Part shown: piece by piece, positions 47,046 to 55,713 of the stretch
How positions within the stretch are numbered: the first letter of the stretch is position 1
Layout of the letters: every line of letters starts with the position of its first letter
NCBI RefSeq assembly: GCF_900111445.1
Contig: NZ_FOHE01000007.1
Coordinates: 114,096-178,095 of the forward strand
From: Oceanobacillus limi
Lineage (GTDB): Bacteria; Bacillota; Bacilli; Bacillales; Amphibacillaceae
Length of the DNA: 64,000 bases
Direction: 5' to 3'
Notes under the pieces: model-generated
The model's database searches: none
What the model saw: only the letters and a program-made list of their open reading frames with translations
Told to the model about the DNA's origin: nothing
Translations under genes and position numbers: made by a program

Positions 47046-47210
47046 CTAGATAAATTTAAAACTTTTTTTAAGTAATTCAAGTAACTGAATTGTAAAATTA
47101 ATCGGGATATGCACATTCCTAGATAGATAATTATCAAGAACAATTGGACTATCTGGAAGAAGCCACCTATCACTACCACAAAGTGCTTCATATATATCAT
47201 CGCCAGCTAT
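47046..47210 (-). pseudogene. Orphan 54-codon coding fragment between lanA and lanKC
   Basis: An open frame of 54 codons without a start codon, directly after an in-frame stop. It contains DDIYEALCGSDRWLLPDSP and ends in LLELLKKS, which looks like real protein and not random translation. It is probably the C-terminal remnant of a deleted gene. An overlapping 63-codon frame (47009-47200) is a shadow. The family was not recognised. Confidence 0.45.
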
Positions 47211-47253
47211 CTACATGGAATTATTTTCAAAAGCATGTTGTTTCGCTTATATT

Positions 47254-47300
47254 AAAGTAAATGAACGGTTTAATATAAAATTAAACCGTTCATTTACTTT
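47254..47300. terminator. Perfect 21-bp inverted repeat after the precursor gene
   Basis: AAAGTAAATGAACGGTTTAAT, a 5-base loop, then its exact complement. It lies 14 bp after the precursor stop codon. Such hairpins between precursor and enzyme genes act as partial terminators or 3' stabilisers, giving much more precursor than enzyme. Confidence 0.8.
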
Positions 47301-47314
47301 GAAAAAGAATATAG

Positions 47315-47428
47315 TTAAGGCCCTATCGTACAACTGCTTGTACAGCTATTACTTACAAATGAATTAGCTGTAGAAATTCTCTCTCTTTTAGAAACATCCA
47401 AACGTTCTAATTTATCACGTAAACTCAT
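47315..47428 (-). CDS. lanA: Class III lanthipeptide precursor peptide
   Basis: A 37-residue peptide, too short for usual gene calling, starting at the ATG at 47428 after GAGGGAAG. The leader MSLRDKLERLDVSKRER is a short amphipathic helix with leucines, like class III leaders. The core is rich in Ser, Thr and Cys: SFVSNSC fits the labionin pattern Ser-x2-Ser-x2-Cys, and TSSC follows, then TIGP. With LanKC immediately downstream this is the expected substrate. Two cysteines allow two rings. Leader cleavage enzyme not seen in the window. Confidence 0.85.
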   Translation of the reverse strand: MSLRDKLERLDVSKRERISTANSFVSNSCTSSCTIGP

Positions 47429-47815
47429 AGTTATCACTTCCCTCTTATAAAAAGAGTATCAATTTTCCTAACATTTTAACACCCTTCAAAAGTGTGAATT
47501 AATTGACATTTTTCGATGTAGTTTCGGCACAATTATATGATTCTATTTGCCTATAAAATCTGCTTATTTAATGAGGAGTATGTTGATGTATAATCACCAA
47601 GTAGAATTAAACCATTTGCTCACATCTTCCACCCGAGTTATATACATCGAGTGGTCATAACCACCTTATTCGGCTCTTTTCTTTGTCCAGTGTATTGCTC
47701 AAATAAAGTTAATAACATAGGATTCATGTTCAAGACTATGGAACATTATAACTTGTCTAATAAGCTAAAATATTCTCCTGCAGAATATATCCAATTCCCT
47801 TATTTCATTGGCGTA
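47429..47815. other. Promoter region of the lanthipeptide genes
   Basis: About 390 bp between the transposon remnant and the precursor gene. The DNA just upstream of lanA is AT-rich with a TAAAAT -10-like box. A 24-codon frame on the plus strand (from about 47586) has a ribosome-binding site but no recognisable product. Confidence 0.4.
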
Positions 47816-48098
47816 ACTTTTTGATTTTAATCTTATCATTTTGTTGTTGTAACATTTGCATTCTATGCTTTAATTCGACTTTTTCTAGTACAAGCTGCCA
47901 ATTATTCTCTAACAACTTTGCATCTTTTTCACGTTCTGACTTTTAGTCTTCCATTGATTATTTATATCTTTGCTCAAAGCAGTTCCCCTACAGTTAGTGG
48001 CTTAGTTTTTGCTTCGTTAGCTGAACCAGCTGTAACTTCTTGTAATGCTTTATTTTACTCTTCTTGAATTAGTATGGCTGATCACAGCGTTGTTTTAA
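47815..48098 (-). pseudogene. Decayed tnpC-like gene of a Tn554-family element
   Basis: On the minus strand, frames broken by several stops encode a charged coiled coil (KLLENNWQLVLEKVELKHRM) ending in QQQNDKIKIKKLRQ. Upstream, the last part of the 48099 frame reads SISKIAEKSRIRKT-YNHP, the helix-turn-helix pattern of TnpC/DUF6262 proteins. The position after tnpB fits tnpC of Tn554-like transposons. Confidence 0.5.
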
Positions 48099-49535
48099 TT
48101 ATGGGTGGTTATAAATAGTCTTTCTTATCCTAGACTTTTCGGCAATTTTAGAGATTGATAGTTTTTTCTTTCCTCGTATAATATTGGAAATAACCTGTTC
48201 TATCCTATCAAGCGTATCTTGTTGTTTTTTAAGATCTATGATAATATCCACTAAATAGGATTCTATTCTTCTTAATTTATTTTCATAGGAAACTTCACTT
48301 GGAACTTTGGATAATTCATTTCTAACCATCTCCAAACGCCCTTTATGTACGTCAAGAAACTCTGGTGTTATTAAAAAATTTCGGCATCTCAAGCATACTC
48401 CATCAGCAGCACAAGGTTCATTACGTATTGTATGGTGTAAGCACAAACCATGTGTTAAAACTTGGATTTATTCATAGCTCAAAGAAGTTTATCATCTTGA
48501 TCAGTCGTTTTGCCCTTAAACAGATTATTCTCCTTTGATTTATCTAAAATTTGAAGTGATTTTTTGCCAGATAATATAGCACCTTCATTTAGAACTTCAT
48601 TAAAGAGTATCTTTACCTCTTCTTGAATTGGGTGAGTATAATGCTGTGTTCCAAGTATTGTTCTCTGATTCATAATTCCGGAATTTACTTCTATTGAGGC
48701 TCCACCTTTTAGTGCATAGGTGGCAAATGCATGTCTAAGCGTATGGGATGTAAAATCCAATTTACTTTGCCATTTGTAAAAAATTTATGTTCTCGTAGCC
48801 CTGGTCTTAAAGAATTCTTATTCCAATTAGGATGGTTGACAAGTGCAACTGGTAACCCTTTGATATTTCTATTTTGCTCTAAATTCTTCACGGCAGTTTT
48901 TATTATTTTGTTAATAAAGTCTTCATCAGAAACCTTAGCTGTTAGTTTCTCCATCTACTTTTTTGTATCAGTTTTTAGTGCTTTATTATCAATATTTCTG
49001 TCATCATATACCCTTTGAACATATCCTACATTATCTGAGACATACCAACCCTTTACATTACCCTTAATAAGAATTTCTTTAATTGCAAGAGCTGCTATTT
49101 TATTGTTAAGGGACTTAATGGTTTATTGGTGGTTTCACTTTTTGCTGTAAGTAAATGGTCAAAATTTGCTGTAAGAAGCTCTTGGGTTATATCGGCAAAG
49201 GATTCTACCTCTGGTGCATACTTATTAATACTTAGTATATCTTACAATACCATTCATGCTCCTTTTTGCAGTCAGTATCTCACCCGTAGTCATTTCATGA
49301 TGCATAAACCATTTAATTACTTCTAACATTCTTGGCTTATGTTCAAAAGCATAAAATTTTATCTTTAATCTTGCTCCACGAAGATGCGGCTTATCTACAT
49401 ACCCGTTGAAATCCCACTCCATATCCGAAACTTGCTTTTTCCACAACGAAAGTCTCTTTCTGGATTGGAGGGGTTATAATCAAATAATTGAAATGCCTTT
49501 TCGTTAATTTCTACGTTATTATTCTTAGCCACCAC
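48099..49535 (-). pseudogene. Decayed tnpB-like tyrosine recombinase
   Basis: Four frame pieces in order encode a single tyrosine recombinase of the Tn554 TnpB type: an N-terminal part from a GTG near 49535 (KNNNVEINEKAFQLFDYN), the core (MEWDFNGYVDKPHLRGARLK), a middle part, the catalytic HTLRHAFATYALKGG with the later GTQHYTHP tyrosine, and the C-terminal cysteine motif CAADGVCLRCRNFLITPEFL. Several frameshifts and a stop separate the pieces, so it is inactive. Such enzymes, with TnpA and TnpC, move Tn554-family transposons into fixed sites. Confidence 0.75.
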
Positions 49536-50110
49536 TTTCAATCACCTACAAACATTCTATAATTGTTTCTAAAGCATGTTCTATCGTTTCTAAATGGTTT
49601 CGAGTCCCGGATTATAACTCGGTAGCCATATAAAGCTCTCTATCAGCCCGTAATCGTTCTAAATGGTTTCTATGGACAGCAAGATGAGCTGGTGTGTTAA
49701 TAAACTTCGGGCAAATAATACGCATATTAAATCTCGCACATATATTGCCTTGCTTATCTTTAATTGTTATGGGGTTAGCATCTATGTATTCCTCAACACC
49801 CTCATAATAGTTATAAAAAGAAACAACGGTGACAAGGTACTTATTTATTCACCTTCCTGATTTTTCCTCATTCTTTCCAACTTCCCCTGATTTTTTGAAG
49901 TCAATAAATGAAATCATACTTCGCTTATTCACTTCATAAAACTTCAACTCCTTCTTGGAAAGCCAATTAAAATACACCTTCAAATCCCTACAATAACTCT
50001 CTATGGTGTTTAATGCCCTTCCCTTACTTTCAAGGTAATGCAGAATAAAGCAACTTCCTCCACCATATTCAAGTTTTCATCCACTAATATAACTGAATGC
50101 TGTCCATTTT
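49536..50110 (-). pseudogene. Decayed tnpA-like tyrosine recombinase
   Basis: The minus strand encodes an N-terminal core-binding domain (YLESKGRALNTIESYCRDLK, then LSKKELKFYEVNKRSMISF), and, after an internal deletion, a C-terminal part (SFYNYYEGVEEYIDANP, then NMRIICPKFINTPAHLAVHR). The catalytic domain is missing. It lies immediately upstream of the tnpB remnant, as tnpA does in Tn554-like elements. Confidence 0.65.
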
Positions 50111-50150
50111 CTCTTATAGTTTTTTCTACCGAGTATGAATACATAAAAAA

Positions 50151-50229
50151 AACACCCCGAACCTAATGTCTCATTCTCATCCCACACATTGGATAAGAAC
50201 TGTTTAACATTAGGATTCGACGGTGTTCG
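50151..50229. repeat. Imperfect inverted repeat near the element end
   Basis: AACACCCCGAACCTAATGT on the left arm pairs imperfectly with ACATTAGGATTCGACGGTGTT on the right arm across about 37 bases. It lies between the tnpA remnant and ssb and may be an end structure of the transposon or a leftover terminator. Confidence 0.45.
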
Positions 50230-50323
50230 TCAAATATCCTTCTTATTTACACACATTTTTACACATTTTACACACTGCGTATAATCTATTAGACATACGC
50301 TATACATACACACTTTTCTGATC

Positions 50324-50824
50324 TCAGAATGGTAAATCGTCATCTGATATATCGATAGGCTCACCGTTGTTTTTAAACGGGTCCTCATCATTTTGAAATT
50401 GATTGTTTCTGTTTTGATTTGGATTGTTTTGGTTCTGATTCGGATTTGGATTTTGTTGGTATCCAGATGAGTAATTATCTTGTCCCCCTCTATTTTGTGA
50501 GGAACCTTTTGACTCAAGAAATTGCACATTATCTGCAACAACTTCTGTAATGTATACCATTTTTCCATCTTGGCCTTCAAAACTACGTGTTTGAATACGA
50601 CCATCTACTCCAATCATACTACCTTTTTTCATATAGTTAGCAAGGTTTTCTGCTGGTCTACGCCAAATGACGCAATTAATAAAATCAGCTTCTCGGTTCC
50701 CTTGCTGATTAGAAAAAGGTCGATTAACAGCAACGGTAAAGTTAGCAACAGCTACTCCACTTGGTGTATAACGTAGATCAGGATCCTTCGTTAACCTGCC
50801 GACAAGTACGACACGATTTAACAT
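50324..50824 (-). CDS. ssb: Single-stranded DNA-binding protein
   Basis: A 166-residue SSB: OB-fold (about 1-108, start [23 protein letters not shown]), a flexible tail rich in Asn, Gln and Pro, and the acidic tip DDDLPF that docks repair and replication proteins. I chose the ATG at 50824 because AAGGAG lies 8 bases upstream; the ATG three codons earlier is too close. It follows rpsF by about 30 bp. The next gene should be rpsR, which is displaced by the insert. Confidence 0.97.
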   Translation of the reverse strand: MLNRVVLVGRLTKDPDLRYTPSGVAVANFTVAVNRPFSNQQGNREADFINCVIWRRPAENLANYMKKGSMIGVDGRIQTRSFEGQDGKMVYITEVVADNVQFLESKGSSQNRGGQDNYSSGYQQNPNPNQNQNNPNQNRNNQFQNDEDPFKNNGEPIDISDDDLPF

Positions 50825-50854
50825 CAGAACCACTCCTTAATATGGGTCAATTAT

Positions 50855-51145
50855 TTATTGATCATCTTCTCGAACTGCGATATGACGAATAATATCTTCA
50901 CTAAACTTAGCTAGGCGATCAAACTCATTTACTGCGTTTTCATCACCAGTGAAGTTAATTACTACATAATATCCATCACGGTAGTCGTTGATTTCATATG
51001 CAAGGCGTTTTTTACCTTTTTCATCAACTTTTTCAATCTCCGCCCCATTATCAGTTAAAACACTGTTGAAACGCTCAATTAAAGCTGTTTGAGCTTCCTC
51101 TTCCATGTCTGGGCGGATGATATACATGATTTCATATTTTCTCAT
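50855..51145 (-). CDS. rpsF: 30S ribosomal protein S6
   Basis: A 96-residue S6 of normal length: [39 protein letters not shown]. It is the first gene of the operon and has an AGGAGGTG ribosome-binding site. S6 pairs with S18 on the 30S platform. Its promoter is at 51249-51277, with a leader hairpin between. Confidence 0.98.
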   Translation of the reverse strand: MRKYEIMYIIRPDMEEEAQTALIERFNSVLTDNGAEIEKVDEKGKKRLAYEINDYRDGYYVVINFTGDENAVNEFDRLAKFSEDIIRHIAVREDDQ

Positions 51146-51172
51146 CCGTTACACCTCCTTTTGGTCTTAGCG

Positions 51173-51213
51173 GCTCTTATCTATAAAAAAGCAAGGCTTT
51201 TTGCAATAAGAGC
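51173..51213 (-). promoter_or_regulatory. Hairpin in the rpsF leader, possible S6:S18 regulatory site
   Basis: GCTCTTAT and ATAAGAGC form the outer stem, AAAAAGC and GCTTTTT the inner one, in the 5' leader of rpsF. The minus strand continues with GCCGC. rpsF leaders in many bacteria bind the S6:S18 complex through a stem with a CCG element; this could be that site, but the fit is only approximate. Confidence 0.4.
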
Positions 51214-51248
51214 AAGGAGTAATCTAAATTCATTACTCACAATAGTGT

Positions 51249-51277
51249 ATTATACCAAATGTTATATGAAATGACAA
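51249..51277 (-). promoter_or_regulatory. Consensus sigma-A promoter of rpsF-ssb
   Basis: TTGTCA (51272-51277), a 17-bp spacer and TATAAT (51249-51254), with a TTGG just before the -10 box. It directs leftward transcription of rpsF and ssb. Confidence 0.85.
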
Positions 51278-51321
51278 GTTTTCGAGAGACCCTTTTCTAC
51301 ATCATAATATTGCTGGTTGTT

Positions 51322-52422
51322 TTATACATTAAAACGGAAGTGAATGACATCGCCATCTTTAACAATATACTCTTTGCCTTCCAATCGAACCTTTCCTTTT
51401 TCACGAGCTTGTCCCATCGATCCAGCTTCAACTAAATCTTCGTATGAAACGGTTTCCGCTCGGATAAATCCTCTTTCAAAATCTGTATGGATAATTCCTG
51501 CTGCTTGTGGAGCCTTGATCCCTTTGCGGAACGTCCATGCTCGTACTTCTTGCTCTCCTGCAGTAAAATACGTCGCTAAGCCTAATAGGTTGTAAGATGC
51601 TTTAATTAACTTATCTAAGCCTGCCTCGGTAATTCCTAAGTCTTCTAAGAACATTTCTTTTTCTTCTTGGTCAAGCTCCGAAATCTCTTCTTCTATTTTG
51701 GCACAAATAACAATAACTTCTGCACCTTCTTTAGCTGCATAGTCACGTACTTTTTGCACATATTCATTCCCATTCGGGTCGGCAACTTCCTCTTCACTAA
51801 CGTTCGCGACATAAAGCATCGGCTTACTTGTTAGTAAATGGAGACCCTTCACAATCTTTTGCTGTTCTTCCGTGAAGTCAATTGCACGAACTGGTTGTTC
51901 TTCTTCTAGCGCATTTTTAATCTTATCAAGAATGTCAAACTCATTTAGTGCTTCTTTATCTTTTTGTCTTGCTAATTTTTCTACCCGTTGGAATCGTTTA
52001 GTAACTGTTTCCAAATCTGCTAGAATTAGCTCCAAATTGATGACTTCAATATCATCGATTGGATCTACTTTTCCAGATACATGGGTAATATTTTCATCAA
52101 CAAAGCAGCGTACGACCTGGCAGATTGCATCTACTTGTCTGATGTGGGATAGAAATTGGTTTCCTAATCCTTCCCCTTTGCTTGCACCTTTGACAATCCC
52201 TGCAATATCCGTAAATTCAAATGCAGTTGGTACGGTTTTCTTTGGTTGTACTAATTCCGTTAATTTATTTAAGCGGTCGTCTGGTACTTCCACAATACCT
52301 ACATTGGGGTCAATTGTAGCAAACGGGTAATTTGCTGCTTCTGCCCCTGCTTGAGTTATTGCATTAAATAATGTAGATTTACCTACATTCGGAAGTCCGA
52401 CAATTCCTGCTGTCAAAGCCAT
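51322..52422 (-). CDS. ychF: Redox-regulated ATPase YchF
   Basis: A 366-residue Obg-family P-loop protein that prefers ATP. G1 is GLPNVGKSTLF, G3 DIAGIVKGASKGEG, followed by a coiled coil and a C-terminal TGS domain. It binds ribosomes and modulates stress responses. I chose the ATG at 52422, with AAGGAG upstream; that gives the usual MALTAGIVGLPNVGK start. Also known as engD or yyaF. Confidence 0.96.
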   Translation of the reverse strand: MALTAGIVGLPNVGKSTLFNAITQAGAEAANYPFATIDPNVGIVEVPDDRLNKLTELVQPKKTVPTAFEFTDIAGIVKGASKGEGLGNQFLSHIRQVDAICQVVRCFVDENITHVSGKVDPIDDIEVINLELILADLETVTKRFQRVEKLARQKDKEALNEFDILDKIKNALEEEQPVRAIDFTEEQQKIVKGLHLLTSKPMLYVANVSEEEVADPNGNEYVQKVRDYAAKEGAEVIVICAKIEEEISELDQEEKEMFLEDLGITEAGLDKLIKASYNLLGLATYFTAGEQEVRAWTFRKGIKAPQAAGIIHTDFERGFIRAETVSYEDLVEAGSMGQAREKGKVRLEGKEYIVKDGDVIHFRFNV

Positions 52423-52508
52423 TAAACTTTCACTCCTTAAGGTTTCCATTCAAATGAACGCGTTCGTTATTCCAATTATAGATATTAGGGATAAAAAAGA
52501 CAAGCATG

Positions 52509-52547
52509 TAAAAAGCAAAAATAGGCACCAAATGGATACCTATTTTC
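52509..52547 (-). terminator. Hairpin between the DUF951 gene and ychF
   Basis: GCAAAAATAGGCA and TACCTATTTTCGC pair with two mismatches. It probably ends transcription of the DUF951 gene before ychF. Confidence 0.65.
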
Positions 52548-52636
52548 GCCTTTTACCCTATTGTTTTTTCTTTTTCTATATTTCTATGCATCTATTTTAG
52601 CATTTTGACAGAGGTTCGTCTATTTTTACTATATTT

Positions 52637-52831
52637 TTAAGAAGATTTTTCCAATACTTTTTTTAGTTTTTTCGTGAAGTCACGACGTGGGATCATCACA
52701 CTATGGCTACACCCTAAGCATTTAATTCGGATATCCATCCCCATGCGAATGATTTTCCACCGATTCTCTCCACATGGATGCGGTTTTTTCATTTGTACGA
52801 CATCATTTAGATCAAAATCCTTATCCGCCAT
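52637..52831 (-). CDS. DUF951 family zinc-ribbon protein
   Basis: A 64-residue protein of the DUF951 family: DLNDVVQMKKPHPCGENRWKIIRMG followed by IKCLGCSHSVMIPR (described from two short pieces). The cysteines could bind zinc. Small proteins of this family are broadly conserved next to ychF in Firmicutes and may act in nucleic-acid binding; function unproven. Confidence 0.9.
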   Translation of the reverse strand: MADKDFDLNDVVQMKKPHPCGENRWKIIRMGMDIRIKCLGCSHSVMIPRRDFTKKLKKVLEKSS

Positions 52832-52931
52832 GTAACCTTCTCCTCACATCTTATAACGTTCTAAATTTAGGTAAATATATAATATATAGTACAATAACCT
52901 CCCATCTATACACAAGGGAGAAAAATTATAT

Positions 52932-53951
52932 TTAACCTTTTTCCATATTATTCCAAATAGGGAAGAGAAGTAATCGTGTTAGTACATATAAGTTTAATAT
53001 TCCATAAATCGGATATAATATCCCAATTAGTTTAGAAAAACCCAATGTTGTTAACGGAAGCATTGTAAGTAATGTAACAACTACAAGTAGCCATAATGGT
53101 TGTTTTAAGTAACCTTTAATCCGGGTAACTATCCCTAGTACTCCAGCAGCCGCTGTTGTGAATATGGCAAACCATAATAATATGGACATTAGAATTACCA
53201 TTTGAAATGGATAGTTTTTAAGTATTGCAAATAAAGGTATTTCATATAAGAGTAGTTCATCCGATATTTGAATTAAACTATTGTTATAAATATAAGAGAT
53301 TACCCCTAATATTACTCCACTACCTATCCCAGCAAACCAGATTTCTTGTTTGGACTCTACTTTATTGCCTACTGCCCCCAAAACAGCAATTAATGGTAAT
53401 ATATTTAGTGCAGTAAATGGAAATGCTGCCGTCCAATTACTTTGTTCATACCAATGAGAAAATAAGGAAAGATCCTGATCGATTGTAAATACAATTAACA
53501 CAAACAAAAGACCTATTAACAATACAGGTAGAATAATTTGATTTATGGATAATAAACCAGTGATATCTTTACTAAATAAAATAATAAGTACCAAAGAAAT
53601 AAAAGCTACTCCCCACCAATAAGGTAGATTAAATGCTTGTCCAGTCGCACCACTACCTGAAAGCATGACTACAGTTGTCGTATATAAATAAAGAAAGATC
53701 ATAACATCATATAATTTAGATAATCTGTTTCCAACGATTACACGTAAAACAGGTCGATACTCTGAAGATTGTTTCTCATAACTTACTGTCATAATAACAA
53801 TACATGAAGTAATAAAAAATACCATAAACAGGACAATAGCAAGTCCACTTTCATGACCAAAAAATTCCCAAAGTTCCCTTCCAGATGCATATCCTGCTCC
53901 GATTGTCGTTCCAATGATTAGGAACATCCATTTTAAACCTGATTTTATCAT
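52932..53951 (-). CDS. YkvI-family membrane transporter
   Basis: A 339-residue polytopic membrane protein of about ten helices, similar to B. subtilis YkvI (APC-superfamily-like). The start region WMFLIIGTTIGAGYASGRELWEFF, with its GAGYASG unwound-helix pattern, is typical. I chose the ATG at 53951, preceded by GGAGGAT, over an in-frame start at 53990. Substrate unknown, perhaps an amino acid. It is divergent from yyaC. Confidence 0.85.
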   Translation of the reverse strand: MIKSGLKWMFLIIGTTIGAGYASGRELWEFFGHESGLAIVLFMVFFITSCIVIMTVSYEKQSSEYRPVLRVIVGNRLSKLYDVMIFLYLYTTTVVMLSGSGATGQAFNLPYWWGVAFISLVLIILFSKDITGLLSINQIILPVLLIGLLFVLIVFTIDQDLSLFSHWYEQSNWTAAFPFTALNILPLIAVLGAVGNKVESKQEIWFAGIGSGVILGVISYIYNNSLIQISDELLLYEIPLFAILKNYPFQMVILMSILLWFAIFTTAAAGVLGIVTRIKGYLKQPLWLLVVVTLLTMLPLTTLGFSKLIGILYPIYGILNLYVLTRLLLFPIWNNMEKG

Positions 53952-54056
53952 TACGTATCCTCCAATAATTATTTGGCAGATTTCGAACATACATGTTGCT
54001 CTTTCCTTACTTTATGGTAAAAGGAATTAACAACTGCCAATTTTTCTGATATCAAT

Positions 54057-54086
54057 GTATAAAACGTAGATTTTTTCCGTATACTA
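54057..54086 (+). promoter_or_regulatory. Possible sigma-F or sigma-G promoter of yyaC
   Basis: GTATA, a 15-bp spacer, then CCGTATACTA. This fits the forespore consensus GYATA / GGNNANAHTR apart from CC for GG. The gene is a known forespore gene in B. subtilis. Confidence 0.45.
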
Positions 54087-54114
54087 ATATCAATATGTGA
54101 GCGGAGGAAAACCT

Positions 54115-54732
54115 ATGAATCTAAAGAGTCATTTCCAAACAAAAAATGATACAATAAGAATGCTATATTCTGAACAACGTTTATGCGAGACAATTAGTGA
54201 AAAAATCACTTCTTGGCTACCTAATTCTCCACGTGAGTATGTAGTTGTATGTGTAGGTACGGATCGTTCTACTGGCGATGCATTAGGACCTTTAACCGGG
54301 TCGTATTTAGAAGAACATAAACCGAGACATTTAAGTGTGTATGGAACATTACATGATCCTGTTCATGCAACGAATTTACAAGAGAAATTAGATTTAATTT
54401 ATGAAAAGCATCGAAACCCATACATCATTGCAGTCGATGCATGTCTAGGGAAAAAGAATTCTGTTGGGCAAGTAATTGCAAGTCAAGGAGCATTAAAGCC
54501 TGGAGCAGCACTTAACAAGACACTCCCAAATGTTGGGGAAATTCATATAACGGGGGTAGTAAATATAAGTGGGTTTATGGAATATTCCGTATTACAAAAC
54601 ACACGCCTTTCTCTCGTTGTTGAAATGGCCAAGCAAATTGCAGGTTCTTTAGACCTAATTGATCAGAAACTAGCCTATAACCGAATATCTCCAGCTGTTG
54701 TTATCCAACAAGTGAAAGAGAAATTATTATAA
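54115..54732 (+). CDS. yyaC: Sporulation protein YyaC (GPR-like)
   Basis: A 205-residue protein of the YyaC/DUF1256 family. VVVCVGTDRSTGDALGPLTG and GTLHDPVHATNL are diagnostic. It is related in fold to the germination protease GPR and is made in the forespore. The ATG at 54115 has GGAGG 7 bases upstream and is preferred to the GTG or ATG-like starts before it. Its presence indicates an endospore former. Confidence 0.93.
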   Translation: MNLKSHFQTKNDTIRMLYSEQRLCETISEKITSWLPNSPREYVVVCVGTDRSTGDALGPLTGSYLEEHKPRHLSVYGTLHDPVHATNLQEKLDLIYEKHRNPYIIAVDACLGKKNSVGQVIASQGALKPGAALNKTLPNVGEIHITGVVNISGFMEYSVLQNTRLSLVVEMAKQIAGSLDLIDQKLAYNRISPAVVIQQVKEKLL

Positions 54733-54830
54733 GTGAACTTACAATCAGTAGGGTTTTCTTCACCCCCGACTGATTGGTAGACAAACGATGCAGATATTTG
54801 ATTTTCGTTCACTTTCATATTTAATAAGAA

Positions 54831-54872
54831 AAGACTGCTCCATTTTTTCGGAACAGTCTCTTCTTTTTTATT
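54831..54872 (+). terminator. Terminator between yyaC and the DUF554 gene
   Basis: AAGACTGcTCC pairs with GGaaCAGTCTC; TTCTTTTTTA follows on the plus strand. It ends yyaC and, from the other side, the DUF554 gene. Confidence 0.8.
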
Positions 54873-54901
54873 TCATTCGATTTAGTATTACATTGTCATC
54901 T

Positions 54902-55609
54902 TCAAACAAATAAATGATAGACATAGTAGATTGGTACAACTGTAATAACTGCCGGTAATAGATTACCAACACGAATTTGTATTATTTTTAATAAATTTAA
55001 TCCGATGGCTACAATTAATAGTCCACCAACAGCTGTTAATTCGATAATAAGACCATTTAATACTTCTTCTGGTATCCACCTGTCTATCTGTGTAGCGAGT
55101 AATGCAATACCACCTTGGTAAACGACAACAGGAATAACTGAAAACACAACCCCGAACCCTAAGGTTGTTGTTAATACTAGTGCGACAAAGCCATCAATAA
55201 CCCCTTTTGTAATTAACACCTCATGATCACCACGCAAACCACTATCCAACGCACCAATTACTGACATTGCTCCTATCACAAATATTAAGGAAGCTGTTAC
55301 AAATCCTTCGGCGATGCTAAAGTTTTTATTTTCACTTACAAATTTGCTTCCAATCCAGTTACCTAAGCGATTCAGTCCTTCTTCGAGGTGCAGGAACTCG
55401 CCAATTATAGCACCGGTAAGCAAGCTTAGAAGAACAACAATAATTGCTTCTGTTGAAAACGCCATTTGCATACCTATTAATATAACGGCGAGTCCAATTC
55501 CATGCATTACTGTTTCTTTATATTTCTCTGGTATTTTCGTAAAAAACAAACCTAGTAATGTTCCTACTACAATTAGTATTCCATTAATTATCGTTCCATA
55601 TAACGCCAT
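54902..55609 (-). CDS. DUF554 membrane protein
   Basis: A 235-residue membrane protein of the DUF554 (YdfK-like) family with about seven helices. GTIINGILIVVGTLLGLFF at the N-terminus and the central LTGAIIGEFLHLEEGLNRLG are typical. Function unknown. It lies between yyaC and parB, immediately left of a perfect parS site. Confidence 0.88.
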   Translation of the reverse strand: MALYGTIINGILIVVGTLLGLFFTKIPEKYKETVMHGIGLAVILIGMQMAFSTEAIIVVLLSLLTGAIIGEFLHLEEGLNRLGNWIGSKFVSENKNFSIAEGFVTASLIFVIGAMSVIGALDSGLRGDHEVLITKGVIDGFVALVLTTTLGFGVVFSVIPVVVYQGGIALLATQIDRWIPEEVLNGLIIELTAVGGLLIVAIGLNLLKIIQIRVGNLLPAVITVVPIYYVYHLFV

Positions 55610-55638
55610 AGCTACAGCCCCAATTAATAATTTCGCAA

Positions 55639-55654
55639 TGTTTCACGTGAAACA
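55639..55654. promoter_or_regulatory. parS site
   Basis: TGTTTCACGTGAAACA, the perfect palindromic parS, between the DUF554 gene and parB. ParB loads here as a CTP-dependent sliding clamp to organise the origin region. Confidence 0.95.
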
Positions 55655-55713
55655 TTATGTATAGATAAAGACTGGAATAAGGTTAGTTATCCCAGTCTAT
55701 CGCAACCAATCAT

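Noticed and set aside
47009..47200. 63-codon open frame on the minus strand
   Set aside because: It overlaps in another frame a fragment that looks more like real protein, and is only AT-rich hydrophobic translation.
54229..54236. CCACGTGA in yyaC, and a similar CCACGTGA near 33752 in dnaB, as parS
   Set aside because: Only the central CACGTG agrees; the outer arms are not palindromic.
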